DNA from: Aromatoleum aromaticum EbN1
GTDB taxonomy: Bacteria; Pseudomonadota; Gammaproteobacteria; Burkholderiales; Rhodocyclaceae
DNA length: 64,000 bases
Direction: 5' to 3'
Assembly (NCBI RefSeq): GCF_000025965.1
Contig: NC_006823.1
Span: 124,001-188,000, forward strand
Of this stretch, positions 31,841 to 41,049 are shown one piece after another. Position numbers and translations under genes: made by a program. Within the stretch, counting starts at the first letter, position 1. Every line of letters begins with the position of its first letter. The notes below the pieces were generated by a model. The model saw only the letters and a program-made list of their open reading frames with translations, was not told the origin of the DNA and ran no database searches.

Positions 31841-34800
31841 GGTCCGCATCCTCCTCAAGCGTGATCGTGGCGCAGCCAGGATTGTTCTCGAGCTTGCTGC
31901 TCCCCTGTGGATCTGCTGCCTGCGGCGACTGCGAGGTTTCGAGCGACCGGTCCTCGTGCGCGAGTTCGGCCTCCATGTCGTCATCCAACACGACGCTGGC
32001 GATTCGCCGTTCTTCGAGGATCGTGTAACGGTGCGCGAAGAGGCGCAGCACCTCGGGGTCGGCGTCGGGGAACGCGCTGATCAAGGTCACACGATGCCGA
32101 TCGAGCAGATTGAAGAGACGCTCGGTGTTCGCCAGATCAAGATTCTTGAGCTCGTCAACGGCACAGACGACCTGTACCGGCGCATCCTTGCGCACACGCT
32201 GCAGGAAGCCCAGGAACAGCACGATCAGGATGAGGTACGAGATGCCGTTCGAGCTCACGTGTTCGAGCGTCTTTTCATCGCGCACGGTCACGTGCCGGCC
32301 GTTCTCGACGAGATCGATCTCGAGCTGGATCAGATCGACCAGGTCTGCGGAGAGCGTGCTCTCACGCTCGAAGCATTGAGACACCCGGCGCAAGGCCTGG
32401 CAGAACTCCTGGTGAGGCAAGTCATCGTCCTGGCGTTCGACCCATAATCTGAACTCCTCGCTCAGCGCCCGAATACTGGGCCAGTAGTTGAGGGTATCGA
32501 CGGTGGTCTGGATGCGGGCCTGGACGTTCGTGATTTTCTCGAAATCGGCCGAGGAATCGATGCACGTTTGAAGCTCACGGGAAAAGCTCTGCGTGCGATT
32601 CTTGAAGGTGCTCAAGGCGCCGTAGAACTCATCGACGGTCTGCCCGAGCAGCGAGGCACCATCACGCAAGACACGACGCGCCTCCAGGTGCCTGCTACCA
32701 AACCATTCCTGGATGGCCGGAAGCCACTCGCGCCCTCCCTTGCTCTGTGTCGCGAGATCGCTGCGATAGCTTTCGTAGAAGCGGTCGGGTGCGGTCCCAC
32801 GGTGCTTAGTGAAAGCCCGCAGGATGACACCCACGTCGTCTTCGATCTTCTTCTCTGCATCAAGCTTGGCGCTCTCGTTGGTGCGCTTGAGCTCATCGAG
32901 GTAGGCAAGCGTATGGGCTGCCTCATGGGCGGCTTGGGCTGCATCCGCGTCCTCGCGCACGAAGGCGAGCCTTTCGATTCGGAGCCTGACGCCCGAGAGT
33001 TCGCCGTCGATGCGGTGCTCCTGCTTCTCGAGTGCATCGAGCTCCTTCATGAACGCCGCGTTGCGGCGTTCGGCGTCGGCTTGAATCCGCGCGAGTTCGT
33101 CCTTTAGGCGGCGAACCTCGGTCTCGATGGTCTCAACTTGGGCGACATAGGCCGGGCGCTGTGGCCATTGGCTTTGAAGCCAGACGTGATACTGCGCGAT
33201 AGCGGGGCCATCCTTGCGGATTTGCTCGATCGTGGCGTGAAGGGTCGCGATCTCCGTTTCGAGGCGTGAAAGCGTCTGGGGGTCGATGCCTTTGGCGGCA
33301 AGACTGCGATGACGCTCCGTTTTCAATCCATCAAGCTGCGCCGCCAGAGCCGTTTGCTCTTTCGCGATGGCTGCTACGATTGCGGCCAGTTTGTCCTTCT
33401 TGGTTCCTTCAAGCGCTTTCAAGGCTTGCTGGCGGGCTGTCGTGTTTTCGCGGAGGGTGCGATCGAACGCAGCCAGCATCTGTTTGATTTCGAGTTCGAG
33501 CGCCTTCTGCTGCGCGGCGACGTCGCGGCGTTCTTCTTCCGCCTGCTTCTTCGCTCTCGTGCGGCTTTCCTCAAGCTGTCTTTTCAAGGATTGCTGCTCA
33601 CCGGAGAGGCGACCAAGCCGCTCATCGGCGCCCTGGTAGGTCCGCAAAGCGTCTTCTTCGGCCTTGTCCGCGGCATCGAGTGCGGCCCTCGCTTGCCCGA
33701 GGGCTGATTCCTGCGCGGCGTGACGCGCGTGCTCGGCGTCGATGTCGCTCTTGAACTGGGCGATACGCGCCTCGATCGTTTCCTCGTGGGCGTGCCAGGG
33801 CGCCTCAATGCGATCGAGCCGCAGGCGCACACCGTACAGGTTCTGCTTCTGCGCTTCGTCGACCTCGGGAACGAGATCGGTGCGCAGCAGCAGCTCGCGC
33901 GAAGCGAGTTTTCCGATGTTCTCACGCCAGTCAGGGACCTGAGAACGAAGGAAATGAATCAGCGTACCCGGCGCAGCATCGCCCACCTGCATCGCGGCTT
34001 GCAGAGCGCCCTTCTGTTCCTGAAGTCGCGCGTGAATTCGCCCAAGATGGCGGTCGGCTTCATCAAAACGCGTCTTTGCGGCCAGCCTTGCGCGCTGAGC
34101 ATCCTCACGGCCCTTGCGGGCAGCTTCAAGTGTGCTGCGAGCCTTCTCGCATTCGTCGTCCTTGGCCTCCTTCTGCATCACCAACTCGGGACTGGCTTGC
34201 GCATCATTGATGCGGCCGTTGAGCCAACCAATGCGTTCGGCGTAGCCTTTTGCCTCTTCATTGGCTTCACGAAGGGCGCCTTCGTGCTCGTGGCGCAACG
34301 CACTCTCGAGGCCCTGGTAATGGGCCTCGCACTCGGCTTTGAGGCGGTCGATTTCTTCGTAGATCGGCGCCCTGCCCTTCTCGATGTCTGCGATCTTTGC
34401 TTTGTTGCGTTGGTCCGCCAGAAGCTCTAGCCGTTCGTATTCCTCGGTTACGCTGCGCTGGCTCCCAAGCAATGCGGCAAGGGACTTCTCCTGCAGTTCG
34501 AGCTCGGATTGAACCGAAGGCAGACGTTCCTGATCCTGCGCACGGGTCTCGAGCCGCTCGTCCTGATAGCGCTTCGCCTGCGCGTCCAGTCGTTCAAGCT
34601 GGGCACGTGCTTGCTTGAGTGCTTCATCCTGGGCTGAAAGGCGCCCTCTCGTCTCGGCCGACTTCTGAGCGACTTGGGCGCGATCGGTTGCGACTTGCTC
34701 CTCGAGGGCATTGAGCCCCTCCTTGACCGCTTGAAGCTGTGTCGAGGAGGCCCGCTCGAGCGCCATGAGGTGCCCTTTTGTCAGGCTCAACGAAGCAATC

Positions 34801-35573
34801 GCCGATTCACGCGTCTTGCTGGCTTCGGCCAGCCCTGCGACCCGCCCTGCCTCGTTCATGACGTCCACGTACGCATCGTGATCGTGAATCCAGACGTCCA
34901 TCTGGTCACGCTGGGCCCGGATCTCAAGTTGCCCTTCGTCTTGTGCAATGCTCGACACGATGATGGCCCGCAGGTCCCGGAACGTTGCTGCACGCACGAA
35001 CATGCCGGTCACGATCCGGTCGACATGCGAAAGACGACTCCCGCTACCAGTGAAGGCGAACTGACCAGCCAGGCTGCGCAGTTCACGACGCTCCACGTCG
35101 TTCTGGATGATCGAGCGGTACTCGCCACGTGTGAGGGCTCTCGTGCATTGGATACCCTGCTTTTCGACGTGGCGGATGAGTTGGGTGTTGCTCTCCACGA
35201 TCGATTGCCCGATCACGAAAAGCGCCCGGCGGTACCCCGCTGCGATGAATCGGTACTGAACGCTCTCGCCAGTCACATTCGAATGCAGCACAGCCATGCA
35301 GAGCTGCCCGCGGCGAGCGTATTCGAAAACGATGTAGGAAGTGCTGCGCGGAAGGTAGTGGTCAGTGAACGCCTTCTTGCCCTGTTCGCCCTTGAGCATT
35401 CGCGCAGCAGCCTCGCCGTAGAAGAGCGGGATGGTGCGCAAGAGTGTGGTCTTGCCGGCGGCATTGATGCCGTTGACGTTGACATGCCCATCGAGCCGCA
35501 CTTCGCCGATATCGCCCTTGCGATACGAGTCGATCAGGATGATGCGTTCCAGATGGAAGTCGTCAGTGCGCAT
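31833..35573 (-). CDS. jetC: Wadjet SMC-like ATPase JetC, 1246 aa
   Basis: The N-terminal ATPase half has Walker A GINAAGKTT (residues 35-43) in NVNGINAAGKTTLLRTIPLF. Two very long coiled-coil regions rich in Glu, Gln, Arg and Ala flank a central hinge-like part (LIHFLRSQVPDWRENIGKLA). The C-terminal half supplies VSSNGISYLILIVLFLGF and Walker B VQVVCAVDELKNLDL. JetC is the loop-extruding SMC motor of Wadjet. It is first in the operon, and its upstream region is AT-rich and divergent from a small gene. Confidence 0.9.
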   Translation of the reverse strand: MRTDDFHLERIILIDSYRKGDIGEVRLDGHVNVNGINAAGKTTLLRTIPLFYGEAAARMLKGEQGKKAFTDHYLPRSTSYIVFEYARRGQLCMAVLHSNVTGESVQYRFIAAGYRRALFVIGQSIVESNTQLIRHVEKQGIQCTRALTRGEYRSIIQNDVERRELRSLAGQFAFTGSGSRLSHVDRIVTGMFVRAATFRDLRAIIVSSIAQDEGQLEIRAQRDQMDVWIHDHDAYVDVMNEAGRVAGLAEASKTRESAIASLSLTKGHLMALERASSTQLQAVKEGLNALEEQVATDRAQVAQKSAETRGRLSAQDEALKQARAQLERLDAQAKRYQDERLETRAQDQERLPSVQSELELQEKSLAALLGSQRSVTEEYERLELLADQRNKAKIADIEKGRAPIYEEIDRLKAECEAHYQGLESALRHEHEGALREANEEAKGYAERIGWLNGRINDAQASPELVMQKEAKDDECEKARSTLEAARKGREDAQRARLAAKTRFDEADRHLGRIHARLQEQKGALQAAMQVGDAAPGTLIHFLRSQVPDWRENIGKLASRELLLRTDLVPEVDEAQKQNLYGVRLRLDRIEAPWHAHEETIEARIAQFKSDIDAEHARHAAQESALGQARAALDAADKAEEDALRTYQGADERLGRLSGEQQSLKRQLEESRTRAKKQAEEERRDVAAQQKALELEIKQMLAAFDRTLRENTTARQQALKALEGTKKDKLAAIVAAIAKEQTALAAQLDGLKTERHRSLAAKGIDPQTLSRLETEIATLHATIEQIRKDGPAIAQYHVWLQSQWPQRPAYVAQVETIETEVRRLKDELARIQADAERRNAAFMKELDALEKQEHRIDGELSGVRLRIERLAFVREDADAAQAAHEAAHTLAYLDELKRTNESAKLDAEKKIEDDVGVILRAFTKHRGTAPDRFYESYRSDLATQSKGGREWLPAIQEWFGSRHLEARRVLRDGASLLGQTVDEFYGALSTFKNRTQSFSRELQTCIDSSADFEKITNVQARIQTTVDTLNYWPSIRALSEEFRLWVERQDDDLPHQEFCQALRRVSQCFERESTLSADLVDLIQLEIDLVENGRHVTVRDEKTLEHVSSNGISYLILIVLFLGFLQRVRKDAPVQVVCAVDELKNLDLANTERLFNLLDRHRVTLISAFPDADPEVLRLFAHRYTILEERRIASVVLDDDMEAELAHEDRSLETSQSPQAADPQGSSKLENNPGCATITLEEDADHV

Positions 35574-35658
35574 GGGATCTCGCTCAAATGGGTAACATGT
35601 TATCGCTATCTAATAGTATTATCATAGATTCAATCTGAACCTAAAGGATTTCAGTCAG

Positions 35659-35964
35659 ATGGAAGTCGTCAGCCCCAAGCCCTCTGAAGGGGTGCCTAAG
35701 CCTCGCAAGAGCGTCGCACACATCGCACGCCTTCACGTACGCAACCGCGAAGGGAAGAGGACGACGATCTCGCTCGATCCAATGGTGATTTCGATACTGG
35801 CTGATCAACTTGGCAGCCGGGAGGAAGCGCGTGCCTGGCTCAAGGACGCAGCCTCTAGGACAAAGGCGAGAAAAGGCATCTCGTTCTCGCGCATGGTGCA
35901 AACTGCGGCGGTTCGTCAGATTCGCGCGCTATCGTCGGCAGCAACGACCTCCAACCCACTTTAG
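35659..35964 (+). CDS. hypothetical DNA-binding-like protein, 101 aa
   Basis: A disordered basic N-terminus precedes KRTTISLDPMVISILADQLG, which resembles a ribbon-helix-helix strand and helix, and ISFSRMVQTAAVRQIRAL. It is divergent from jetC and may regulate the operon. The 85-bp gap between them is AT-rich and could hold both promoters. Confidence 0.5.
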   Translation: MEVVSPKPSEGVPKPRKSVAHIARLHVRNREGKRTTISLDPMVISILADQLGSREEARAWLKDAASRTKARKGISFSRMVQTAAVRQIRALSSAATTSNPL

Positions 35965-35973
35965 GACATCACT

Positions 35974-36210
35974 GTGAACTCAACTGCATTTATCCTGATT
36001 GTTATCAGTCACCTTCCCAACTATACGGGAAGCACCATGCTCACACGAACCCCGATCGTGTCGATGCAGGAGTTCGGGACGAGCGCAGCGTGCGAGGATG
36101 CGAAGGCCTACATCGAAAATACCATTCTCGAAATCCGCAAGAATCACAACGGCAACCCCACTTGGTCTCATGGCATGTACCAGCACATGGAGTGCAAGCC
36201 GAAGGGCTGA
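35974..36210 (+). CDS. hypothetical protein, 78 aa (start uncertain)
   Basis: It starts at GTG (AGGA upstream) or at an ATG 21 codons later (GGGAAG upstream). The shorter form MLTRTPIVSMQEFGTSAACE is the conserved-looking part. The short form would be 57 residues. No family is certain. Confidence 0.45.
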   Translation: MNSTAFILIVISHLPNYTGSTMLTRTPIVSMQEFGTSAACEDAKAYIENTILEIRKNHNGNPTWSHGMYQHMECKPKG

Positions 36211-36259
36211 ACACTCCTGCTATGCTTGTGGGCTGAAGTCACACTCCCGTTGCTTTTTC

Positions 36260-39100
36260 ATGCCGCCCACGACCCCAGCCCAGCTCATCATCAAGTGGAA
36301 GAACAACCCGCTCTCCGAGCGTGCCGGCTCACAAGCCTTCTTCCTCGACCTCTGCAGCGTGCTCGGCGTGGAGCCGCCGAACGACCCCGACACCTACTGC
36401 TTCGAGCGCGGCGCCACCCGAACGGGCGCGTGCCATGGCTGGGCAGACGTCTGGAAGCGCGGACACTTCGGCTGGGAGAACAAAGGCCCCGGTGGGGATC
36501 TGTCCGGTGCGCTACGTCAGCTCATGACCTACGCCCTCGCCCTCGACAACCCGCCGCTGCTGGTCGTCAGTAATCGCGAGATCACCCAGATCCACACCCA
36601 CTTCACCGGCACGCCGAGCGAGACCTACACGATCCGCCTCGAGGACATCGGCACACCGGAGAACCTGCAGCGCTTGCGCTGGCTGTTCACCGACCCCGAG
36701 AAGTTCCGTCCTGGTCGAACGGTGCTCGACATCACGGCCGATGCGGCCGGCCGCTTTGCCGATGTCGCGCAGTCCATGACCGAGCGTGACCACGACCCCG
36801 CAAAGGTGGCGCACTTCCTCATCCAGTGCCTGTTCTGCATGTTCGCGGAAGACATCGGCCTGCTACCCAAAAAGCTTTTCGAGCGGGTGATCGCGAAGCG
36901 CCAGGGCGACCCGGCCAAACTCGCAGCCTCGATGGCGGAGATGTTCGAGGCCATGCGCAAGGGCGGCGATTTCCTCCTGGAAGACATCGCCTACTTCAAC
37001 GGAGGATTGTTCGAGCACGTGGAGGTGCTCGAACTCGCCCCTGAAGAGATCAGTGCCCTGCTTGCCGCAAGCCGCATGGACTGGAGCGCGATCGAGCCCT
37101 CGATCCTCGGAACCTTGTTCGAACGCGGCCTTGATCCGAAGGTGCGCGCCCCGCTTGGGGCGAACTACACCGATCCGACCACGATCATGAAGCTCGTGAA
37201 GCCGGTGATCGTCGAACCGCTCGAACGCGAATGGGAAGCCGCCAAGACCAGGATCGCCCCCCTGGTCGAGAAGTACCACGCCGGCGGAAAGGGCTCGCAG
37301 AAGGCCGAACAGGAAGCACAGGTGCTTTTCCTGGGCTATCTGGAGCGCCTGAAGATCTTCCGCGTCCTTGATCCGGCCTGCGGCTCCGGCAACTTCCTGT
37401 ATCTCGCCTTGCGTGCGCTGAAGGACCTCGAGCACCGCGCCAACCTAGATGCCGAGGCGCTTGGGCTGCATCGCCAGCTGACGATCGAGACCAGCCCCGA
37501 CAACGTGCGCGGCATCGAGATCAACGCCTACGCCGCGGAGCTCGCACGAGTGACGGTCTGGATCGGCGAGATTCAATGGATGCTCAAACACGGCTACGAC
37601 TGCCGGAGAAACCCGATCCTCGCGCGCCTGGACCACATCGAGAACCGCGATGCGCTGCTGAACCCGGACTGCACCGAGGCGGAATGGCCGGTGGTCGACG
37701 TGATCGTAGGCAATCCCCCGTTCCTCGGCGACAAGCGCATGCGTGGCGAACTCGGCGCCGAGATGACCGCGAAGATCCGGGCCTGCTACGAGGGCCGGGT
37801 TCCCGGGGGCGCAGACCTCGTGCTCTACTGGTTTGAGAAGGCCCGAGCGCAAATCGAGGCCAAGCGCTGCGAGTCGGCCGGCCTCGTCGCGACAAACTCG
37901 ATCCGCGGGGGGGCGAACCGAAAGGTGCTGGACCGCATTGTCGAGAGCACCCGGATCTTCAGGGCGTGGAGCGATGAGCCGTGGGTGAATGAAGGCGCCG
38001 CAGTACGGGTGTCGCTGGTCTGCTTCGGGAATCGCACCGACGCGGTGCTTGATGGGCGCCCAGTGCAGGAGGTTCACGCAGACCTGACTGCTACTGACGG
38101 AGGGCACGACTCGCCCAGCGACCTCACGGCAGCGCAAGCCCTCATCGAGAACGAAGGGGTCGCTTTCAGCGGGATCACGAAAAAGGGGAAGTTCGACCTG
38201 ACCCGGGCGGAAGCGATCGAGCTGCTCCTGTACGGCGGAAATCCGCATGGAAGGCCAAACTCTGACGTCGTCGTCCCATGGATGAATGGCGACGGGGTCA
38301 CAGGCCGGAATCCGGAGTCATGGATCATCAGCTTCGGTGAGCGCACAGAGGACGAGGCTCGCTGCTACGAGGGCCCGTATGCTCGGGTCGAGCTTCTTGT
38401 GAAGGAGCAACGGCTCGCAACTGGATCACCGGCGGAGAAGCGCGACTGGTGGAAGCTGGGCCGACGGGCGCCTGCCATGTTCGACGCCATCGCCCCACTG
38501 GAGCGCTTTATTGTGACGCCAGAAACGGCAAAGCACCGAGTCTTCGTGTGGATGAAGCCGCCGATCATTCCTGACAAGAATCTGGTAGTGATAGCTCGGG
38601 CGGACGACGTCACCTTCGGCGTGATCCACAGCCGCCTCCACGAGGTATGGGCGCTCCGAATGGGAACGAGCCTAGAGGACCGCCCCAGGTACACATCGAA
38701 GTCGACGTTTCGGACCTTCCCTTTCCCCGCTGGCATGACGCCCGCCGACACGGCCGCAGGCGCCCCGACTGGCCCCCAGGCTGAAGCGATCGCCGCCACT
38801 GCCCGCCGGCTCAACGAGTTGCGAGAGAACTGGCTGAACCCGGCTGAATGGGTCGATCGCATCCCGGAAGTCGTGCCGGGCTACCCTGACCGGATCATTC
38901 CGAAACCTGGCCACGAGGCCGAGCTGAAGAAGCGCACGCTGACGAACCTCTACAACCTTCGCCCGGCCTGGCTTGATGGCGCACACAAAACGCTGGATGT
39001 CGCTGTCGCTGCAGCCTACGGCTGGACGGACTACACGCCTGAAATGCCCGATGACGAGATCCTTCGCAGGCTGCTGGCGTTGAATCTATTTCAAAACTGA
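36260..39100 (+). CDS. MmeI-like type IIG restriction-methyltransferase, 946 aa
   Basis: The N-terminal nuclease region contains ADVWKRGHFGWENKGPGGDL, with the D and ExK residues of a PD-(D/E)XK fold at about residue 75. The gamma-class methyltransferase has motif I DPACGSGNFLY (D371) and motif IV NPPF (N485). A C-terminal target-recognition region follows, ending in TDYTPEMPDDEILRRLLALN. Such fused enzymes methylate one strand of their site and cut unmodified DNA. The ATG at 36260 aligns with the usual family N-terminus. It stands alone beside the Wadjet operon, making a two-system defence island. Confidence 0.85.
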   Translation: MPPTTPAQLIIKWKNNPLSERAGSQAFFLDLCSVLGVEPPNDPDTYCFERGATRTGACHGWADVWKRGHFGWENKGPGGDLSGALRQLMTYALALDNPPLLVVSNREITQIHTHFTGTPSETYTIRLEDIGTPENLQRLRWLFTDPEKFRPGRTVLDITADAAGRFADVAQSMTERDHDPAKVAHFLIQCLFCMFAEDIGLLPKKLFERVIAKRQGDPAKLAASMAEMFEAMRKGGDFLLEDIAYFNGGLFEHVEVLELAPEEISALLAASRMDWSAIEPSILGTLFERGLDPKVRAPLGANYTDPTTIMKLVKPVIVEPLEREWEAAKTRIAPLVEKYHAGGKGSQKAEQEAQVLFLGYLERLKIFRVLDPACGSGNFLYLALRALKDLEHRANLDAEALGLHRQLTIETSPDNVRGIEINAYAAELARVTVWIGEIQWMLKHGYDCRRNPILARLDHIENRDALLNPDCTEAEWPVVDVIVGNPPFLGDKRMRGELGAEMTAKIRACYEGRVPGGADLVLYWFEKARAQIEAKRCESAGLVATNSIRGGANRKVLDRIVESTRIFRAWSDEPWVNEGAAVRVSLVCFGNRTDAVLDGRPVQEVHADLTATDGGHDSPSDLTAAQALIENEGVAFSGITKKGKFDLTRAEAIELLLYGGNPHGRPNSDVVVPWMNGDGVTGRNPESWIISFGERTEDEARCYEGPYARVELLVKEQRLATGSPAEKRDWWKLGRRAPAMFDAIAPLERFIVTPETAKHRVFVWMKPPIIPDKNLVVIARADDVTFGVIHSRLHEVWALRMGTSLEDRPRYTSKSTFRTFPFPAGMTPADTAAGAPTGPQAEAIAATARRLNELRENWLNPAEWVDRIPEVVPGYPDRIIPKPGHEAELKKRTLTNLYNLRPAWLDGAHKTLDVAVAAAYGWTDYTPEMPDDEILRRLLALNLFQN

Positions 39101-39110
39101 CTCTGCGAAG

Positions 39111-39789
39111 ATGTACAAACACACCCATTACTTACTTTGTTTTTTGCTGCTTACTCCTCACGCATACGCTCTCGAAGGCAAGGTGGTCGGCGTGACCGAT
39201 GGGGATACCCTGGCCATCCTCGACGTCACTAAAAGCCAACACCGCATACGCCTAGCTGAAATTGACGCCCCGGACATGCAAACAAGCTTTCGGGCAGCGG
39301 GCCAAGCAAGCACTCTCCAAGCTCTGTTTTGGAAAACACGCAGAGGTTCGCAACACCAGCGCAGATCGCTACCAGCGCGTCGTGGGCACTGTCTATTGCG
39401 ACGGTTTGAATGCCAACAGCGAGCTTGTGCGACAGGGCATGGCCTGGGTGTACGTGCAGTACGCCAGCAAGTCCTCCCCGCTTTTTGCCTTGGAAACAAC
39501 GGCTCGAACCAAAAAACTAGGCCTTTGGGCAGATCCTCATGCAACGCCCCCCTGGGAATGGCGTCGCGCAGGACGCGCCGGTACCGGGCGCCCGATCGCG
39601 AGCCTGGCGCCAACTAGCATCGACGAAGCCTCATCAAGTAGCTCTGTGCGAGGCAATCGTCGCTCAAAGGTCTACCATTTGTTTCACTGTCCTAGCTACG
39701 ACGCAGTCGGCCCGCAGAATCGTGTGGAGTTTTCGTCAGAGCGGGCCGCAGCCTCTGCCGGCTTTCGCAAGGCCGGCAACTGCCGGTGA
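39111..39789 (+). pseudogene. thermonuclease (SNase-like) gene with +1 frameshift
   Basis: The first frame encodes a signal peptide (HYLLCFLLLTPHAYA) and the SNase start VVGVTDGDTLAILD and HRIRLAEIDAPDM. After the ATG codon at 39276-39278 one extra base (C at 39279) shifts the frame. The second frame then reads KQAFGQRAKQALSKLCFGKH, ADRYQRVVGTVYCDGLNANS and ELVRQGMAWVYVQYASKS, ending in a C-terminal region with HLFHCPSYD. Joined, the protein would be about 225 residues. Either a real mutation or a sequencing error explains it. Confidence 0.8.
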
Positions 39790-39908
39790 GATCAGCACTG
39801 AGCGGCAGGGAACCTGGCCTCGCAACCACGGTCAGTGTCGTCGACAAGCGACGCACACAGGCGCCCGTTCGGGCTGCCCGAAAGACAACAAAAGCAAGGG
39901 AGACAGAC

Positions 39909-40244
39909 ATGCGTATTGATTTAAGTTGCGATGAAGCGAACTCAACCCATACTCTGCGTGAGTACGCGACGGGCCGGATCCGTACCGCGATCGGCCGCTT
40001 TCGTGATCACATCCAGTGGGCTCGCGTGAAGGTTGCGAACGTGCGCGATCCGAGCGGCAGCCAGAAGCGCTGCGTCGTTCAGTTACGACTCCGTAACCTG
40101 CCCGATGTGGTCTTTGCCATCACGCAGCTCGAGGCACGGGCAGCCGTTGACGAGGCGGCCAACCGCCTTGCTCGAGTCTTGGCGCAAAGGGTGCGGCGTA
40201 ATCGACCGGCCAGGCATCAAAGCCTTTCGGCCTTGCCCGTGTGA
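39909..40244 (+). CDS. HPF/RaiA-family ribosome hibernation-like protein, 111 aa
   Basis: The short HPF/RaiA fold is visible: MRIDLSCDEANSTHTLREYA, RTAIGRFRDHIQWARVKVAN, CVVQLRLRNLPDVVFAITQ and DEAANRLARVLAQRVRR. Such proteins bind the 30S decoding region and silence ribosomes. AAGGGAGACAGAC precedes the ATG. Unlike housekeeping hpf it is not beside rpoN. Confidence 0.75.
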   Translation: MRIDLSCDEANSTHTLREYATGRIRTAIGRFRDHIQWARVKVANVRDPSGSQKRCVVQLRLRNLPDVVFAITQLEARAAVDEAANRLARVLAQRVRRNRPARHQSLSALPV

Positions 40245-40311
40245 CCGCAATTCGGTAGCTTTCGCCTACCCGCAGCCAACATACAACCATCTCCCAAGGG
40301 GACCGCGCCTG

Positions 40312-40974
40312 ATGCAAAACCGTATGACGATGACGCGCACCGACGCCTCGGTGCTGTCGACCAACAAGGTCATCCGCAACACCTACATGTTGCTGTCGCT
40401 AACGCTGGCGTTCTCGGCGCTAACCGCCGGGCTGTCGATGGCCATGGGTGCCCCGCGCCTGGGGATCATCGTTACGCTCGCAGGCTACTTCGGCCTGCTG
40501 TTTGCGACCACCAAGTTCCGCAACAGCAGCCTCGGCATCGTGTTCGTGTTCGCGCTGACCGGCTTCATGGGCTTCACCCTCGGCCCGATCATCTCATCCT
40601 ATTTGGCGCTGCCCAACGGCGCCAGCATCGTGATGCAGGCGATGGCCGGCACAGCGGCGATCTTCCTGGGTCTGTCGGCCTACGCGGTGACGAGCAAGAA
40701 GGACTTCTCCTTCATGGGCGGTTTCCTGATGGTCGGCATCCTGGTCGCCTTCCTGGCCGGCCTGGGCGCGATCTTCTTCGAGATCCCGGCGCTGTCGCTG
40801 ACCGTGTCGGCGGCCTTCGTGCTGCTGATGTCGGGCCTCATCCTGTACGAGACCAGCAACATCATCCACGGCGGCGAGACCAACTACATCATGGCCACGG
40901 TGTCGCTGTTCGTGTCGATCTTCAACCTCTTCACCAGCCTGCTGCACCTGCTTGGCTTCGCCAACAGCGACTAA
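40312..40974 (+). CDS. Bax inhibitor-1/YccA-family membrane protein, 220 aa
   Basis: Seven hydrophobic segments can be counted. The family features include VIRNTYMLLSLTLAFSALTA at the first helix and ILYETSNIIHGGETNYIMAT near the end. The family (YccA in E. coli) interacts with FtsH. CAAGGGGACC precedes the ATG. A strong terminator follows. Confidence 0.9.
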   Translation: MQNRMTMTRTDASVLSTNKVIRNTYMLLSLTLAFSALTAGLSMAMGAPRLGIIVTLAGYFGLLFATTKFRNSSLGIVFVFALTGFMGFTLGPIISSYLALPNGASIVMQAMAGTAAIFLGLSAYAVTSKKDFSFMGGFLMVGILVAFLAGLGAIFFEIPALSLTVSAAFVLLMSGLILYETSNIIHGGETNYIMATVSLFVSIFNLFTSLLHLLGFANSD

Positions 40975-41003
40975 GCCAGAGGTTACTCCTCGAGGCCAGC
41001 CTG

Positions 41004-41045
41004 AGGCCGCACAGAGATCGTTCTCTTGTGCGGCCTTCTCTTTTT
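41004..41045. terminator. rho-independent terminator
   Basis: AGGCCGCACAGAGA pairs with the TCTC TTGTGCGGCCT side (one bulge) around TCGT, followed by TTTTT. It separates the BI-1 gene from the convergent ter operon. Confidence 0.85.
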
Positions 41046-41049
41046 GAGA

